Assembly: GCA_022606425.2 (NCBI GenBank)
Contig: JAHDVF020001251.1
Span: 1,350,501-1,414,500, forward strand
DNA length: 64,000 nucleotides
Direction: 5' to 3'
From: Lepidostoma basale
Taxonomy: Eukaryota > Arthropoda > Insecta > Trichoptera > Lepidostomatidae
Shown: piece after piece, positions 21,158 through 30,273 of the stretch
Numbering within the stretch: position 1 is the stretch's first letter
Layout of the letters: each line of letters begins with the position of its first letter
Notes under the pieces: generated by a model
The model's input: only the letters and a program-made list of their open reading frames with translations
Databases searched by the model: none
Told to the model about the DNA's origin: nothing
Position numbers and translations under genes: made by a program

Positions 21158-21417
21158 TATTATTCTTCAATGGCCCTACAGCTACTGGACCTTAAGGCTT
21201 GACATGGGGCCTTAAGGTCCATTTACACTGGACAGTAACGCGCAGACGTAAAACTGACACTTATCAAATCTGCCGACGGCGATTTTATATGATAGCATTT
21301 GAGATAACGAGTCGATGAGATTCAAGGCTAGGTTGGTGACGTTACGGCCACTGTCCAGTGATAATTCCTCGCCTCCAACTCGGTCCTCTCTCCCATCGCA
21401 GCCTTGGTCGTCCAGAT
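21158..21417 (-). pseudogene. LINE-B remnants around a short inverted-repeat element
   Basis: 21158-21182 (ttcaatggccctacag) and 21363-21417 (ttcctcgcctccaactcg, gcagccttggtcgtccag) are parts of LINE-B in the same order as at 4314. The sequence between them is foreign: a 12-bp palindrome arm pair (ggaccttaaggc/gccttaaggtcc) and a TIR-bounded segment. Confidence 0.5.
21226..21360. mobile_element. small TIR element (MITE candidate)
   Basis: cactggacagt at 21226-21236 and actgtccagtg at 21350-21360 are perfect inverted termini of 135 bp; aacg/cgtt extends them internally after an offset. No ORF. No clear target duplication. Confidence 0.4.
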
Positions 21418-21456
21418 AAAAAAAATTATACGGACCTTAATTCATTGTAACAAATC

Positions 21457-21695
21457 TCTGTGGTGCGAATAAAAGTGTTATAAACAAAATAATGAAAGGA
21501 TCGTTGAGATGGAAGAAGGTATATGTAAATGACGTGAACGGTCACGTAAGGAGTCTAAAAAATCGACGTGCGTGCATGACAAGATGTATGAATGTAGAGG
21601 AAACGAGAAATGTATGTCGGGACAGAACAGTGTGGCGGTTCATTATTTCTGCGTACCCTTTCTGGGAGACGGCGTGATGGTTAGTTAGTTAGTTC
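21457..21695 (+). pseudogene. LINE-A 3' part with internal deletions
   Basis: It carries MKGSLRW, joins directly to KKVYVNDVNG, then to HVRSLKNRRACMTRCMNVEE and ends FIISAYPFWETA plus gatggttagttagttagtt. Two in-frame-looking deletions remove the GHMERM and RGRPRKTW blocks. Confidence 0.75.
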
Positions 21696-22182
21696 ATTCG
21701 TTATTCTCGTTTTAAGTTGAGTAAATCATAATTGCTCCCAATTGCATAAAGATATCACGACTCAAATTGTGTCAAACTCGTTTCTAAATTGTGCACCGCT
21801 CAAAAGTCTGAATTTTAAATTATTCACCTTTCGCAAATGATTTGCCCGTGATTCACAATCGGGTGATTAATGCCTTAGATTTGTCTCGGCGATTGTTTCT
21901 CTTGCATTGTATCATCCGGGTTCTCGGAAAGATAGTCAGCAATCATGGTCGCCTCCTCTGTTACCTCTCCTCCCCCCACACCCCATAAACACTCCGGAGT
22001 TGACAATTTAACATCCGTGTCGAATGGGCTAATCGTTTTTGGAGACCATTATAATAATATTATAACACTGTCCTTGAGAGCCGCACAATGGTCGCAATTA
22101 CTGGCTTTTGCGGTCGCATATTAATTAATTCATAAAAAAAATTTACTCAGAATTTGCGTCGTTTATACATTCCTTCTATATA
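21696..22182. other. no recognisable gene
   Basis: Unique sequence with mixed composition (ccccccacaccccataaac near 21970). No coding or repeat signal was recognised. Confidence 0.5.
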
Positions 22183-22392
22183 AATTGTAAATAAAACACT
22201 TGTTTTTCACCACTTGAGTTTTTTTACGCGACTAGTTTCGAAAGTTACAGATGCTTCCATCTACAGGTTTAAATATAAACGTTTATATTTAAATATTGAA
22301 ACCTGTAGATGGAAGCATCTGTAGCTTCCGAAACTAGTCGTGTAAAATATAATACTCAAGTGGTGGAAAACAAGTCTTTTATTTACAATTTA
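22183..22392. repeat. large foldback with paired hammerhead-like motifs
   Basis: About 90-bp arms: gtaaataaaacacttg ... cacttgagt on the left mirrors actcaagtggtgg ... cttttatttacaattt on the right. On plus, 22303-22339 reads CTGTAGA, T, GGAAGC/GCTTCC stem, GAAA, the palindrome ACTAGT and C. The minus motif (22230-22267) keeps ACTAGT and GAAA but has a mutated stem II. Confidence 0.7.
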
Positions 22393-22437
22393 ATCATGTC
22401 CTACCACAAAGTGAATGCCGAAACAATAAATAACATA

Positions 22438-22550
22438 TTTATATAAAAATGAATATTTGTCTGTCTGTCAATGATTTTCTCGAAAATTACTGAAACGATT
22501 TCGCTGAAAATTTCACAGTTTGTTATTATTTATCCCAGTCATTAAAACTA
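22438..22550 (+). repeat. Helitron-like 5'-end fragment
   Basis: tttatataaaaatgaatatt, gtctgtctgtcaatg and cgaaaattactgaaacgatt resemble the 5' ends of insect Helitron-type non-autonomous elements such as the one at 59545. No 3' end follows. Confidence 0.35.
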
Positions 22551-22555
22551 CTCGC

Positions 22556-22822
22556 AATGGATGAGGGAAGCATACATACAAGTATTATACAAGTAGTGTG
22601 AATGGAAAAAGATGTCGCGGAAGGCCAAGAAGACATGGCATGACCAAATTAATCATTTACTGAAAGGCGGCCATGTTCGAAGTAGGATCAATGGACGAGC
22701 GTGCATGTCACGATGTGTGAATGTAGAAGAAGCGCGAGAGTTATGTCAGGATAGAACAATGTGGCGATCCATCCTCTCTGCCTACCCCTTCGGAGAAACG
22801 GCGTGATGGTTAGTTAGTTAGG
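22556..22822 (+). pseudogene. LINE-A 3' part
   Basis: tacaagtagtgtgaatggaa encodes the TSSVNGKR subtype; then GRPRKTWHDQINHLLKGGHV, ACMSRCVNVEEARELCQDRT and LSAYPFGETA with gatggttagttagttag. One frameshift in the RGRPRK block. Confidence 0.8.
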
Positions 22823-22861
22823 TACAAGAAAACCATTGTGCACTGCTATTTTAGCAATTTT

Positions 22862-23512
22862 TTTAAGAATCAAATCAAATCAGTTTATTTTATCAACAGA
22901 CATTACAAAATTAATTTTTAAGGCATCTATTGAGAACAGGTAAAATAATATATTGTGTATCGTATACTTCCAGAAACTCATGAGAGATGGTTCAACATTA
23001 GGAAGACAGGATACTCTCCAGAATTAAGAGTATTTGCCTTCTGAACGTACTTTCACTGATATGAAAGACGTCTATCTCCGAGGAGACAGCGTTCAGCAGA
23101 TTGATTGCTCTTCCTACCGGTGTCACTAGAGCCAGGTTGGTTCTGGCGGCGGGTAGGTAAAACAATCTATGCTGGCGTTGTCGGAGATATCTGTCGGTAA
23201 CAAAAAGACCCACATCCTCCAGCACGGCTGAGTTTTCAAAATATCCCCTAATTAGTCTAAAGAAATGGGCTATGAGAAACCCGTCTCTTCGAAGCTGCAG
23301 AGAATTAGACCCCAACATTCCCAAAAGAAACGCTGTGGGATAGAGCCATGGATAGCTACTATACTCCTTCATGTAGAGATACCTCAGAAAATTTTTCTGA
23401 ACCCTCTCCAGCATAAGGGAATATCTCGCCTCGTGCGGACTCCATATCACAGAACCACTTTCGAGTCTGCTCCAAACCAATGAATTGTATAGCACTCTGA
23501 GCACATTGGGAA
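22862..23512 (-). pseudogene. LINE-K (jockey/R1-like) RT C-terminal region, open frame
   Basis: The minus ORF 22998-23504 (168 aa) reads MLRVLYNSLVWSRLESGSVI, WSPHEARYSLMLERVQKNFL, PTAFLLGMLGSNSLQLRRDG and ends ILESILSS. That is the thumb/C-terminal part of jockey/R1-type LINEs. The 3' UTR (23-kb side down to 22862) holds agacattacaaaatt and ends near a (TGATT)-like tail. RT palm is missing by 5' truncation. Confidence 0.8.
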
Positions 23513-23919
23513 GAAGGTGCTAATTGCGTAATAGTCGCAACTCATTACGCACATACGCGTGATTGGCAGTCGACATGTTAAGTAGCCATATTTGTCCCTC
23601 TTTGACCAACGTGCGGAGGGTAGCGCGCGCTAGTTCGCACTGCCTTTATCGTCGGATGGCTGCAAAAAGTGACGCTGGGAATATTATTTTCCATGGCGAA
23701 TCGGTGACGTGGTAGGACCGGAATTTTGGCGGGAACCGAACTAAAAACACCTCCGACAATGTGTCGTTAATCTCCCATCAGCCGCGGTGGGGGACCAGAG
23801 CGTTAAATTAGGTAATTGCGTGGTTTTTCATACGAAAAAAATCATAATGGAACAAGATTCTTTTTTTAATTTTACCGAATTCCAGCAATCTCCGCGTGCT
23901 TGTTGCTATGAGGTTTATT
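23513..23919. other. unique sequence, GC-rich
   Basis: 23600-23790 is GC-rich for this window (gcggagggtagcgcgcgcta). No domain or repeat was recognised. Confidence 0.45.
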
Positions 23920-24302
23920 TAACTAACTAACTAACTAACCATCACGCCACGCCGGAGGGGTAGGCAGAGAGGATGGATCGCCACAATGCTCTGCCCTGGC
24001 ATACCTCTCGGGCTTCCTCTACATTCATACATCGTACCATGCACGCACGTCGATTATTCCGACTTCGAATGTGACCGCTTTTTAGTAATTGATTAATTTG
24101 GTCACGCCATGTTTTCCTCGGTCGTCCTCGGCTTCTTTTTCCACTCACGCTGCTTGTGTACAACTTTTTAAATATTCTACTCTTATCCATTCGTTCCATA
24201 TGTCCAAACCATCTCAGGGATCCTTTTTTAATTTTATCCATGATGCAGTCATTTGCCTTACATTTCTTTCTTACTTCATCGTTCGGTATTCTATCATGGT
24301 TT
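23920..24302 (-). pseudogene. LINE-A 3' part with long open frame
   Basis: A minus ORF to 23942 reads DRIPNDEVRKKCKANDCIMD, KIKKGSLRWFGHMERMD, LYTSSVSGKRSRGRPRKTWR, ACMVRCMNVEEAREVCQGRA and LSAYPSGVA. (CTAA)n tail at the low side. It is the same subtype as 36193 (TSSVSGKRSRGRPRKT). 5' truncated. Confidence 0.85.
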
Positions 24303-24324
24303 ATTTTGTTATTGTTAAAATTGA

Positions 24325-24420
24325 CGACCTTCGTGCCCAAGTGCTAAGTTCTTTGACTGCCATCCCTAAGGTCCCGGATTCGATTCCCGGCGATGGCAGT
24401 GTGATATAACACTGTTTTTG
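24325..24420 (+). repeat. SINE1 tRNA-like head only
   Basis: cgaccttcgtgcccaagtgc and ggattcgattcccggcg are the A- and B-box regions of SINE1. The 3' half is missing. Confidence 0.6.
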
Positions 24421-24429
24421 TTTTTAAAC

Positions 24430-24575
24430 TGATGTGCGTGCATGACAAGATGAATGAATGTAGAGGAAGCGAGAGAAGTATGTCAGGACAGAACAGTGTG
24501 GCGTTCCATTCTTTCCGTCTACCCCTCCGGGAAGACGGCGTGATGGCTAGTTGGTTAGTTAGTTAGCAAACGTTG
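24430..24575 (+). pseudogene. LINE-A 3' tip
   Basis: cgtgcatgacaagatgaatg, gcgagagaagtatgtcagga, cctccgggaagacggcgtga and (TTAG)n. It faces the minus-strand LINE-A at 23920-24302, with the SINE1 head between. Confidence 0.75.
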
Positions 24576-24616
24576 GGGGGAAATGACACGACACCGAAAG
24601 AAGAAGAAGACCAGAC

Positions 24617-24795
24617 TAAAGGGTGGTGGTCTAGGGGATAGAACGCTTGGCTTCTGATCAAGGGGATTTGGGTTCGAACCTGGACACGACTAGATTCCTT
24701 CTTCATAATAATGAGCTATTTTCTGCTCACATTGAAGATTGTAAAATAAATTCTAATATCATTGATTTAAATCTTTTAAAAATATATATAAAAAA
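24617..24795 (+). mobile_element. SINE2, tRNA-derived
   Basis: tggtggtctaggggatagaa (A-box region) and ttgggttcgaacctgg (B box GGTTCGAACC) form the tRNA-related head. The body cttcttcataataatgagct and gaagattgtaaaataaattc is shared with copies at 40815, 41049 and 43652. RNA polymerase III transcription is expected for this type. Confidence 0.8.
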
Positions 24796-25329
24796 AAAGA
24801 ACTATTGAAAGGCGTCGTAAATCTGCAATTTTGTATTAATAATTTTTTTTTTTAAATTCAATGGATAATTCGCTGCCTGTATCGTAATAAAAAAACTTTA
24901 ATTTGATTTCCAATTCGCCATTATTAACTTTGAAAAAGACTAGAATTTTTTTTTTCGATCAAATAGTTGAAAAGGGCAATTGAAGCCATTTCAATCTCTT
25001 TGAGTTCCAATGTAATAACAGTATTGGAAATGCGTAAAATCGAATGTCCCAAGGCACACGCACGATGTACAATACGTGTATTGGTTCGATTCTGATTGAG
25101 TGAAAGTTATTGTATTGGTGGAGTAATGACGCTCTCAGATGGAAAGTGGAAAAAAAACTCTTAACGAGGGTTGGTGCTCTCGAAACAGAGCGAAAGGTCC
25201 ACTTAAAATTATCGTTTCTTTCCTATATATATCAACCACTATTATATTTTACTGAAATTTCGTATATTAGTAAACAAATCGACGTTGAAATATTACACGT
25301 TTTTATCAAATCTGTTACATTAAATAACT
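24796..25329. other. no recognisable gene
   Basis: AT-rich unique sequence with homopolymer runs. The short plus ORF near 25110-25391 has no recognisable domain and overlaps the repeat that follows. Confidence 0.5.
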
Positions 25330-25545
25330 TTGTTTTTGTATTACAATTGTATTTTATTTTATGCGACAGCTGTTTCATCAACCTATGTTGACATCATCAG
25401 GTGTTACAATAATATATCAAATGTAAAATCTTCGTGAATTTTCGAATCTTTATGTGTATTTGTTCCTATGTTAATTTGAATAATTTCTTTGATATAATTT
25501 TGAAGTCCTTGCTGAAATTGAGTTAGGTACCTAAATATTTTAATT
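25330..25545 (-). repeat. HHR-3 element with the most canonical hammerhead-like motif
   Basis: Minus strand 25365-25400: CTGATGA, T, GTCAAC/GTTGAT stem with a short loop, GAAA, palindrome ACAGCTGT, C. Upstream ATTGTA can pair with TACAAT found 12-18 nt past the expected cleavage point, giving helix I with an internal loop. The flank ttgaataatttctttgatat is shared with ChimL. Confidence 0.65.
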
Positions 25546-25595
25546 AAATGAACGGTTAGTTACTATTTATAGAAGAAAATATTAAAGGTGAAAAA

Positions 25596-25632
25596 TATAA
25601 TAATAAAATAATAATAATAATGATAATAATAA
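25596..25632 (+). repeat. (TAA)n microsatellite
   Basis: Imperfect run: taataataaaataataataa and tgataataataaaa. Confidence 0.8.
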
Positions 25633-25823
25633 AACAGTAATTAGAAGGAACTATTACACATATGTTGAATCAAAAACGATGAAACATAATAAATTAAAAA
25701 AGATAAACAATAACAGGAAGTAGATTACATTCATAGGAAAGGTAACAAAAGTTGAAGGTAGTATTATTATTTTTTAGCTAGATTGTACAGGGAAAAAGTT
25801 TTCAATGTACTATGTACTGTTTA

Positions 25824-25885
25824 TTATCTCAACAGACATTACAAACAATATCAATGTTTAGAGCGTCTATTGAGTGCAGGTAAAT
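25824..25885 (-). repeat. LINE-K 3' UTR, solo
   Basis: tctcaacagacattacaaac and agcgtctattgagtgcaggt match the LINE-K 3' UTR with no coding part. Confidence 0.55.
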
Positions 25886-26464
25886 ATCATAAAAAATCGA
25901 CTGTGTCATACCCCCGAAAATATATAAAAATAGGTAATTTTGCGATACAAAAAATAGTTAAAGAATATAAAAGCATATTTTGGCACATAAAAGAATATTT
26001 TAATCTTTTTTAGCGAATATAAATCCGAGTCCTAATGATAACAAATACGATAGATTAAATAACGTTATTACATAAGTATGAAAATGTAGGTTTTAAAACA
26101 GGTAAATAAATGTCTATACTTTAATGTTACATTTAGACACGCCCCCTTCCTGTAAACATTCCTGCGATAAAACGATAAAAAATTGTCTATTGTGACTACT
26201 GAAGAATATTGTGAAGTGTTTTAACATTTTGGAAGTTCGTGGGAATAAAGGGGTATTCCGTAATTTTTCAAATGTACGCTCTGCTCGCTTTATATTCAAC
26301 CACAGCTAAAATCTTTTAAGATCTATAGCTTCTTTGAAGTCTTTTATATTTTGTTTTTTTCTTAGACTTTTTCAATGAGAAAATCCATTTAAAAAACGAC
26401 CCTTACAAGATGAATTTGAAGTTATCAGTTTATTAAAAAAAAATAGTGAAAAAAACTGATTTAG
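25886..26464. other. no recognisable gene
   Basis: AT-rich sequence without recognised repeats or coding signal. Confidence 0.5.
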
Positions 26465-26566
26465 TTTTAAAACACTGCTATTTTACGTACCACAATTAAT
26501 TAATTTCTATAAAATTGTGGCAACAGCAGTTTCGCCAACCAATGTTGGCATTGTCAGGTGTTACAA
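26465..26566 (-). repeat. HHR-3 copy, truncated by LINE-A
   Basis: Minus 26522-26557: CTGACAA, T, GCCAAC/GTTGGC 6-bp stem, GAAA, then CTGCTGTT. Compared with 25365, stem II bases changed in a compensating manner (GUCAAC/GUUGAU versus GCCAAC/GUUGGC). Helix III is imperfect here. Confidence 0.6.
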
Positions 26567-26934
26567 ACAAATGTATGGAAGTGAAACGTGGAACTGGCAA
26601 AATAAGGATGAAAGTAGAATAAATGCAATAGAAATGAGATCTCTAAGACGAATGTGAGCCAAATCTGTATATGAATTTATATATGGTACGAATAAAAGTG
26701 TCGTTAAGATGGTTTGGACACATGGAAAGGATGAGTGAAGACAGAATGGTAAAAAACGGAACGGAACTAGAAATAGAGGAAGGCCGAGTCTGAGAAATCG
26801 ACGTGCGTGCATGACAAGATGTATAAATGTAAAGGAATCGAAAGAAGTATGTCCGGACAGAACAGTGTGGCGGTCCATTATTTCTGCCTATCCATTCGGG
26901 TTGACGGCGTGATGGTTAATTAGTTAGTTATTTT
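26567..26934 (+). pseudogene. LINE-A 3' part, degenerate
   Basis: MYGSETWNWQNKDESRINAI, EMRSLRRM then a stop; SLRWFGHMERMSEDRMVK in another frame; LRNRRACMTRCINVKESKEV and ISAYPFGLTA. Tail gatggttaattagttagtta. Internal deletions and stops. Confidence 0.75.
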
Positions 26935-27170
26935 GTTGAATCGCTCTTTACATCACGACAGCATGAGCCAAATCGATGTAAAGGGTATTATAGCTATCAT
27001 AGTGATTCTCGTGACATGTGATAGGTAGCTAATATATCGGCATTTTATTGTCACGTGAATTCTATACCAGACCAAAGACAGTGTGACAATCACACTGCCT
27101 TCGTCGGGAATCGAATCCGGAACCTTCGGGGTAGCGGTCAATGCACTTACCACTCGGCCACGAAGGTCGT
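26935..27170 (-). mobile_element. SINE1, near full length
   Basis: Minus-strand head gaccttcgtggccgagtggt (A box) and attcgattcccgacg (B box), body to attttgttgaatcgctcttt. The SINE lies between a plus LINE-A end and a minus LINE-A fragment. Confidence 0.85.
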
Positions 27171-27228
27171 ATGTATATGGGTCGGCACAAGAACTCCATT
27201 GTACACTGCCATCTTTGCTTCAGTCGGT
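27171..27228 (-). pseudogene. LINE-A short fragment
   Basis: Reverse complement of catatgggtcggcacaag and aactccattgtacactgcca, i.e. the MAVYNGVLVPTHIY region, about 60 bp. Confidence 0.55.
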
Positions 27229-27690
27229 ATATTTCAAAATACGAGTATATCAAAATATATCAAACTATCTTAATGGTAAAGACGTAAATGCGCAAAGACA
27301 TTTCTACTATCTTGGACCCAAAATCTATGACATAATTAACAAAAATATAAACGACCCACAAAAAATGACAATGCACAATTACAAAAAACATGTAACTACG
27401 GAGACATTAAAAAAAAGGCGGCTTGAATGTAGTATAATTTTTAAAATTAAGTCAATAGTTTAAATAGTGTTTTATAAGACAATATAGTGTTTAAATAGTA
27501 TATAAGTCAATTAATTTTAAGTTATACACTTTAGGATATGTGTTGCTCCCCTTAACTGCTCCCTAAATTTGTAAATTATATTATATATTGAAATTATATG
27601 GAGTACTAGGAATGCCTCCCTAGAACGGGTTACCCCAGTTGGGAGGTATTAAAACCATGTACTTGGTAAATGATCAATAAATAAATAAAA
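27229..27690 (+). pseudogene. LINE-S 3' end (jockey/CR1-like)
   Basis: The ORF ending 27463 reads NAQRHFYYLGPKIYDIINKN, INDPQKMTMHNYKKHV and LKKRRLECSIIF, like the C-terminus of jockey-superfamily RTs. The 3' UTR (ggatatgtgttgctcccctt, cagttgggaggtattaaaac) ends in (AATA)n. Part of this UTR recurs at 46378. The family assignment is by general pattern only. Confidence 0.5.
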
Positions 27691-27876
27691 CTAACTAACT
27701 AACTAACTAACCATCACGCCGTCTCCCCGAAAGGGTAGGCAGAAAGAATGGACTGTCTCACTTTAACCGATGCGGCACTCCATCCTTCTCTTTTCGCCCC
27801 GCGGGAGACGCGGTGTGATGGGTTGCGAACCTCATCGCCACCAATAGGCATATCCAATATCATCATCATCATCATC
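27691..27876 (-). mobile_element. ChimL, 5'-truncated, with 14-bp target duplication
   Basis: ataaataaataaaa at 27677-27690 and 27877-27890 flanks the copy. It starts with (CTAA)n, runs through the LINE-A-like end and the gatgggttgcgaacctcatc block, and stops at a (CAT)n run (27857-27876). The minus frame stays open from the QSILSAYPFGETA end into the block upstream. Confidence 0.75.
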
Positions 27877-27890
27877 ATAAATAAATAAAA

Positions 27891-28394
27891 GATGTAGAAT
27901 AATAGTGTTTTGTCAAAACAATGGATTAAATTTTGTTTTTTGATTATCGTGTTCTTCCACCGAGCTTCTAATTTCATGTATGCACATATTAATGGGTTGT
28001 AGATTCAGATAGTGCTATATTTTAAGTGTACTTAAGTTTCTGTGCATTGTTCGTCACTCGGACTTATCGGTCACCGTGCGGCATAATACATAATTATCAT
28101 TCCACCTCTGTTCTCACACGCGTCAACTAATATTTTAATTCCCTCTCTGTTTCCAGGTGAGTTATATCCGTCCTTTCACAATCTCGCCTCCGGCCGGTTC
28201 AATTTCGTAAGTACCATCATGAAGTCATCTTTTAATTAACCTCCGTAACCCGTGGCCGTCGATTCGGTACCGGCCGAACCGGTTCCGCTTAATGCGGTAC
28301 TTTTTTGCGGTAACATTTATTACTTCATTTTAATCGTATGTTACCGATCGTAGGTGACGACTCGGTAGCCATTCGAAAACCTTTTCTAATAACA
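27891..28394. other. unique sequence containing a splice-signal cluster
   Basis: No repeat or coding gene was recognised. The GC-rich interval 28180-28300 includes gtggccgtcgattcggtacc. A candidate recursive splice site at 28157 is listed separately. Confidence 0.45.
28130..28212 (+). promoter_or_regulatory. candidate recursive splice site
   Basis: ccctctctgtttccag is followed at once by gtgagt (AG 28155-28156, GT 28157-28158). A second donor, gtaagt, lies at 28207, 50 bp on. The arrangement mirrors the site at 1822, where the spacing is 46 bp. Plus-strand orientation in both. Confidence 0.45.
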
Positions 28395-28437
28395 TAAGGG
28401 CAACAACAACAACAACAAACCATCAAGCCGTTTTTCT
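28395..28437 (-). repeat. LINE-A2 tail tip, minus strand
   Basis: (CAA)n run, aaccatcaagccgttt: the reverse of the A2-type end aaacggcttgatggtt followed by (TTG)n. Only about 40 bp remain before a plus-strand LINE-A piece. Confidence 0.55.
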
Positions 28438-29445
28438 ACTGTGTGGTAGAACGATGTACGACAAAATTTAAAATGCTGATATAACTGACAATGATATCGT
28501 TCCCAAAAACTCCACAAAGCTTCTTGGTGTTTATCTTGACGCTAATCTGTCTCTAAAATCCCAAATTAATAACACGGTCAGCGCTAGTTTCTTCCACCTA
28601 AGACGATTAAAATCCGTCAAAAGGAGTATTCCCCATGACACTTTCAAAACTCTTGTAAATTCCTTCGTTGTGTCACGACTTGATTATTGTAATGGAATTT
28701 ATGCAAACATTCCAAAACAACAAATAAACAAACTTCAATCTGCGTTCAATGCAGCAGCAAGGCTCATTATAGGCATTACAAAAAAGTCTCATATAACACA
28801 ACATCTCAAAGAACTTCACTGGCTTAAAAGTCTAGAAAGAATCCAGTATAAACTCTGCTGGACAGTCTTCAAAGCGCTACATGGAATGGCACCAAGTTAT
28901 ATATCTGAACTCTGTATAACGGACAGCCTAAATTCAAGAAAATCCACACTTCGCTCGGCGAACTCCTCAGCAATAGGAAGATTAGTTGAGCCGAAGCGTT
29001 GCCCCAGTACAAATTTCGGGGATCGAGCGTTCGCGGTAGCCGGTCCATCAGCTTGGAACAATCTCCCTTCACACCTTAGATGCATAAATGATCCGACAGA
29101 TTTCAGATCTAAATTGAAAACCCATCTTTTTCATATTTCATACCCAAGTTAAACATTTATAATTTGTTCTACTATACTTTTAAACCGATCGCTTTTTAAG
29201 CGGTCACATTTAGATTTTTAGATTTAAAACACGTCTTAATGCGCCCTTGAGGTGATTACATCACAAAAACGGCGCTTTAAAAGTTAGCATATTATTATTA
29301 TTATTTATTATTTTAAGTAATAAATGTAGAGCGGAAGAACGTATTATGAAAGGATCGCTTCATTGGTTCGGACATATGGAGCGCATGGATGGAAAAAGAA
29401 TTGTTAAGAAAATATACGTTAACGATGTAAATGGAGTAATACGAC
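28438..29445 (+). pseudogene. LINE-A fragment split by L2-J
   Basis: gtgtggtagaacgatgtacg ... aaatgctgatata (28438-28484) resumes at 29317 as aatgtagagcggaagaacgt, cattggttcggacatatgga and acgttaacgatgtaaatgga, ending at about 29445. The order matches the intact copy at 37838. Confidence 0.75.
28483..29316 (+). pseudogene. L2-J insertion, RT C-terminal half
   Basis: LLGVYLDANLSLKSQINNTV, then ORF 28670-29152: MSRLDYCNGIYANIPKQQIN, KLQSAFNAAARLIIGI, GDRAFAVAGPSAWNNLPSHL, FRSKLKTHLFHISYPS. 3' UTR has gcgcccttgaggtgattaca, acggcgctttaaaag and (ATT)n. This is the best-preserved L2-J; 5' truncated just downstream of the RT catalytic motif. A stop or frameshift lies near 28630. No obvious target duplication in the LINE-A host. 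Confidence 0.88.
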
Positions 29446-29624
29446 ACGGCACAGCGTAAAAGGAGTTAAACATACATTACCCACAACACATTTATAACCA
29501 CCCTGAAGACGGAGAATGCAACGATCTCCGAAACATCGGTCCAGAACGACGAAATACACGGATTTTCTCGAAATCCCAAAATACATATTGCTATCAACAG
29601 TGAAAATCGACGCAATTATTTGAA
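29446..29624 (+). repeat. HHR-2 copy, plus orientation
   Basis: CTGAAGA, C, GGAGA/TCTCC stem with atgcaacga loop, GAAA, CATCGGTC (29502-29552 region). The 3' part, catattgctatcaacagtga and cgcaattattt, matches the right end of the 13863 element. Helix III is weak here. Confidence 0.6.
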
Positions 29625-29631
29625 GAAAAAA

Positions 29632-29845
29632 CTAACAAATAAACCGTCACGCCGTTTCTCCGCAGGGGTAGGTTCCCTATCCTGACACACCTCTCTAGAC
29701 TCCTTTACATTTTTACAACGAGTCATACACGCACGGCCATTTTTCCGACTTCTTACATGACTAACTTTTCAAATTTGCTTAATTTAGTCATGCCATGTTT
29801 TTATCGATCTACCTCGACTCTGTACTCCATTTACATCGTTACCAT
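29632..29845 (-). pseudogene. LINE-A2 3' part, minus strand
   Basis: Low side aacaaataaaccgtcacgcc and tttctccgcaggggtagg (A2-type end with a TTTG tail). The reverse complement carries the ACMTRCKNVKESREVC and GVQSRGR regions with shifts. Confidence 0.65.
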
Positions 29846-29915
29846 TCTTTCTTTACATATAGAGGAAACTAGAGCGGTATGTCAGAATAGAACAATGTGG
29901 CGGTCCATTCTGATG
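29846..29915 (+). pseudogene. LINE-A tip piece, plus strand
   Basis: agaggaaactagagcggtat, gtcagaatagaacaatgtgg and cggtccattctgatg. It faces the adjacent minus-strand A2 piece, another inverted junction. Confidence 0.5.
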
Positions 29916-29935
29916 TTATCATCCATAGTTATCCC

Positions 29936-30273
29936 TCTCTTCTTCTTATTGTAGATCTGGCGATCTGTTTATGCAGGATATCAACTTTCTTGCTGTAATG
30001 AAGACGACCAGCCTTATCTCCATCTCTTTGGTGGTGGTCCTGGTAGTCGACGGCCATCAGGAGTCTCGTGTATCAAGATCTAAGGAATCCTTGCTGGATC
30101 CAACGTCTCGATTTGGTCCCTCGAGAATCGTTTTCTCTGCCTACTCAATCTCACTCATTCCACTCTTTCTTCTCAAATATCTAGTTTATTTGGCATTTAT
30201 TTTAATTAAAACCTTATTCGACCAGTTTTAAGCTTCACTTCCGTAACGTAGTATACATAAGGGTTAGTTAGTT
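29936..30273 (-). pseudogene. LINE-I copy
   Basis: ctcttcttcttattgtagat and ctggcgatctgt match the LINE-I 3' end; later ccagccttatctccatctct and ggtagtcgacggccatcagg. It ends at 30273 in a gttagttagtta string. Frames broken. Confidence 0.55.

Noticed and set aside
22183..22392. Foldback arms as LTRs or classical TIRs of a DNA transposon
   Set aside because: No clear target duplication, no transposase, and the arms contain GAAA-palindrome-C motifs shared with other HHR repeats.
24149..24409. Plus-strand ORFs rich in F, S and H across LINE-A regions
   Set aside because: They are reverse-strand readings of minus-strand LINE-A and recur wherever LINE-A is inverted.
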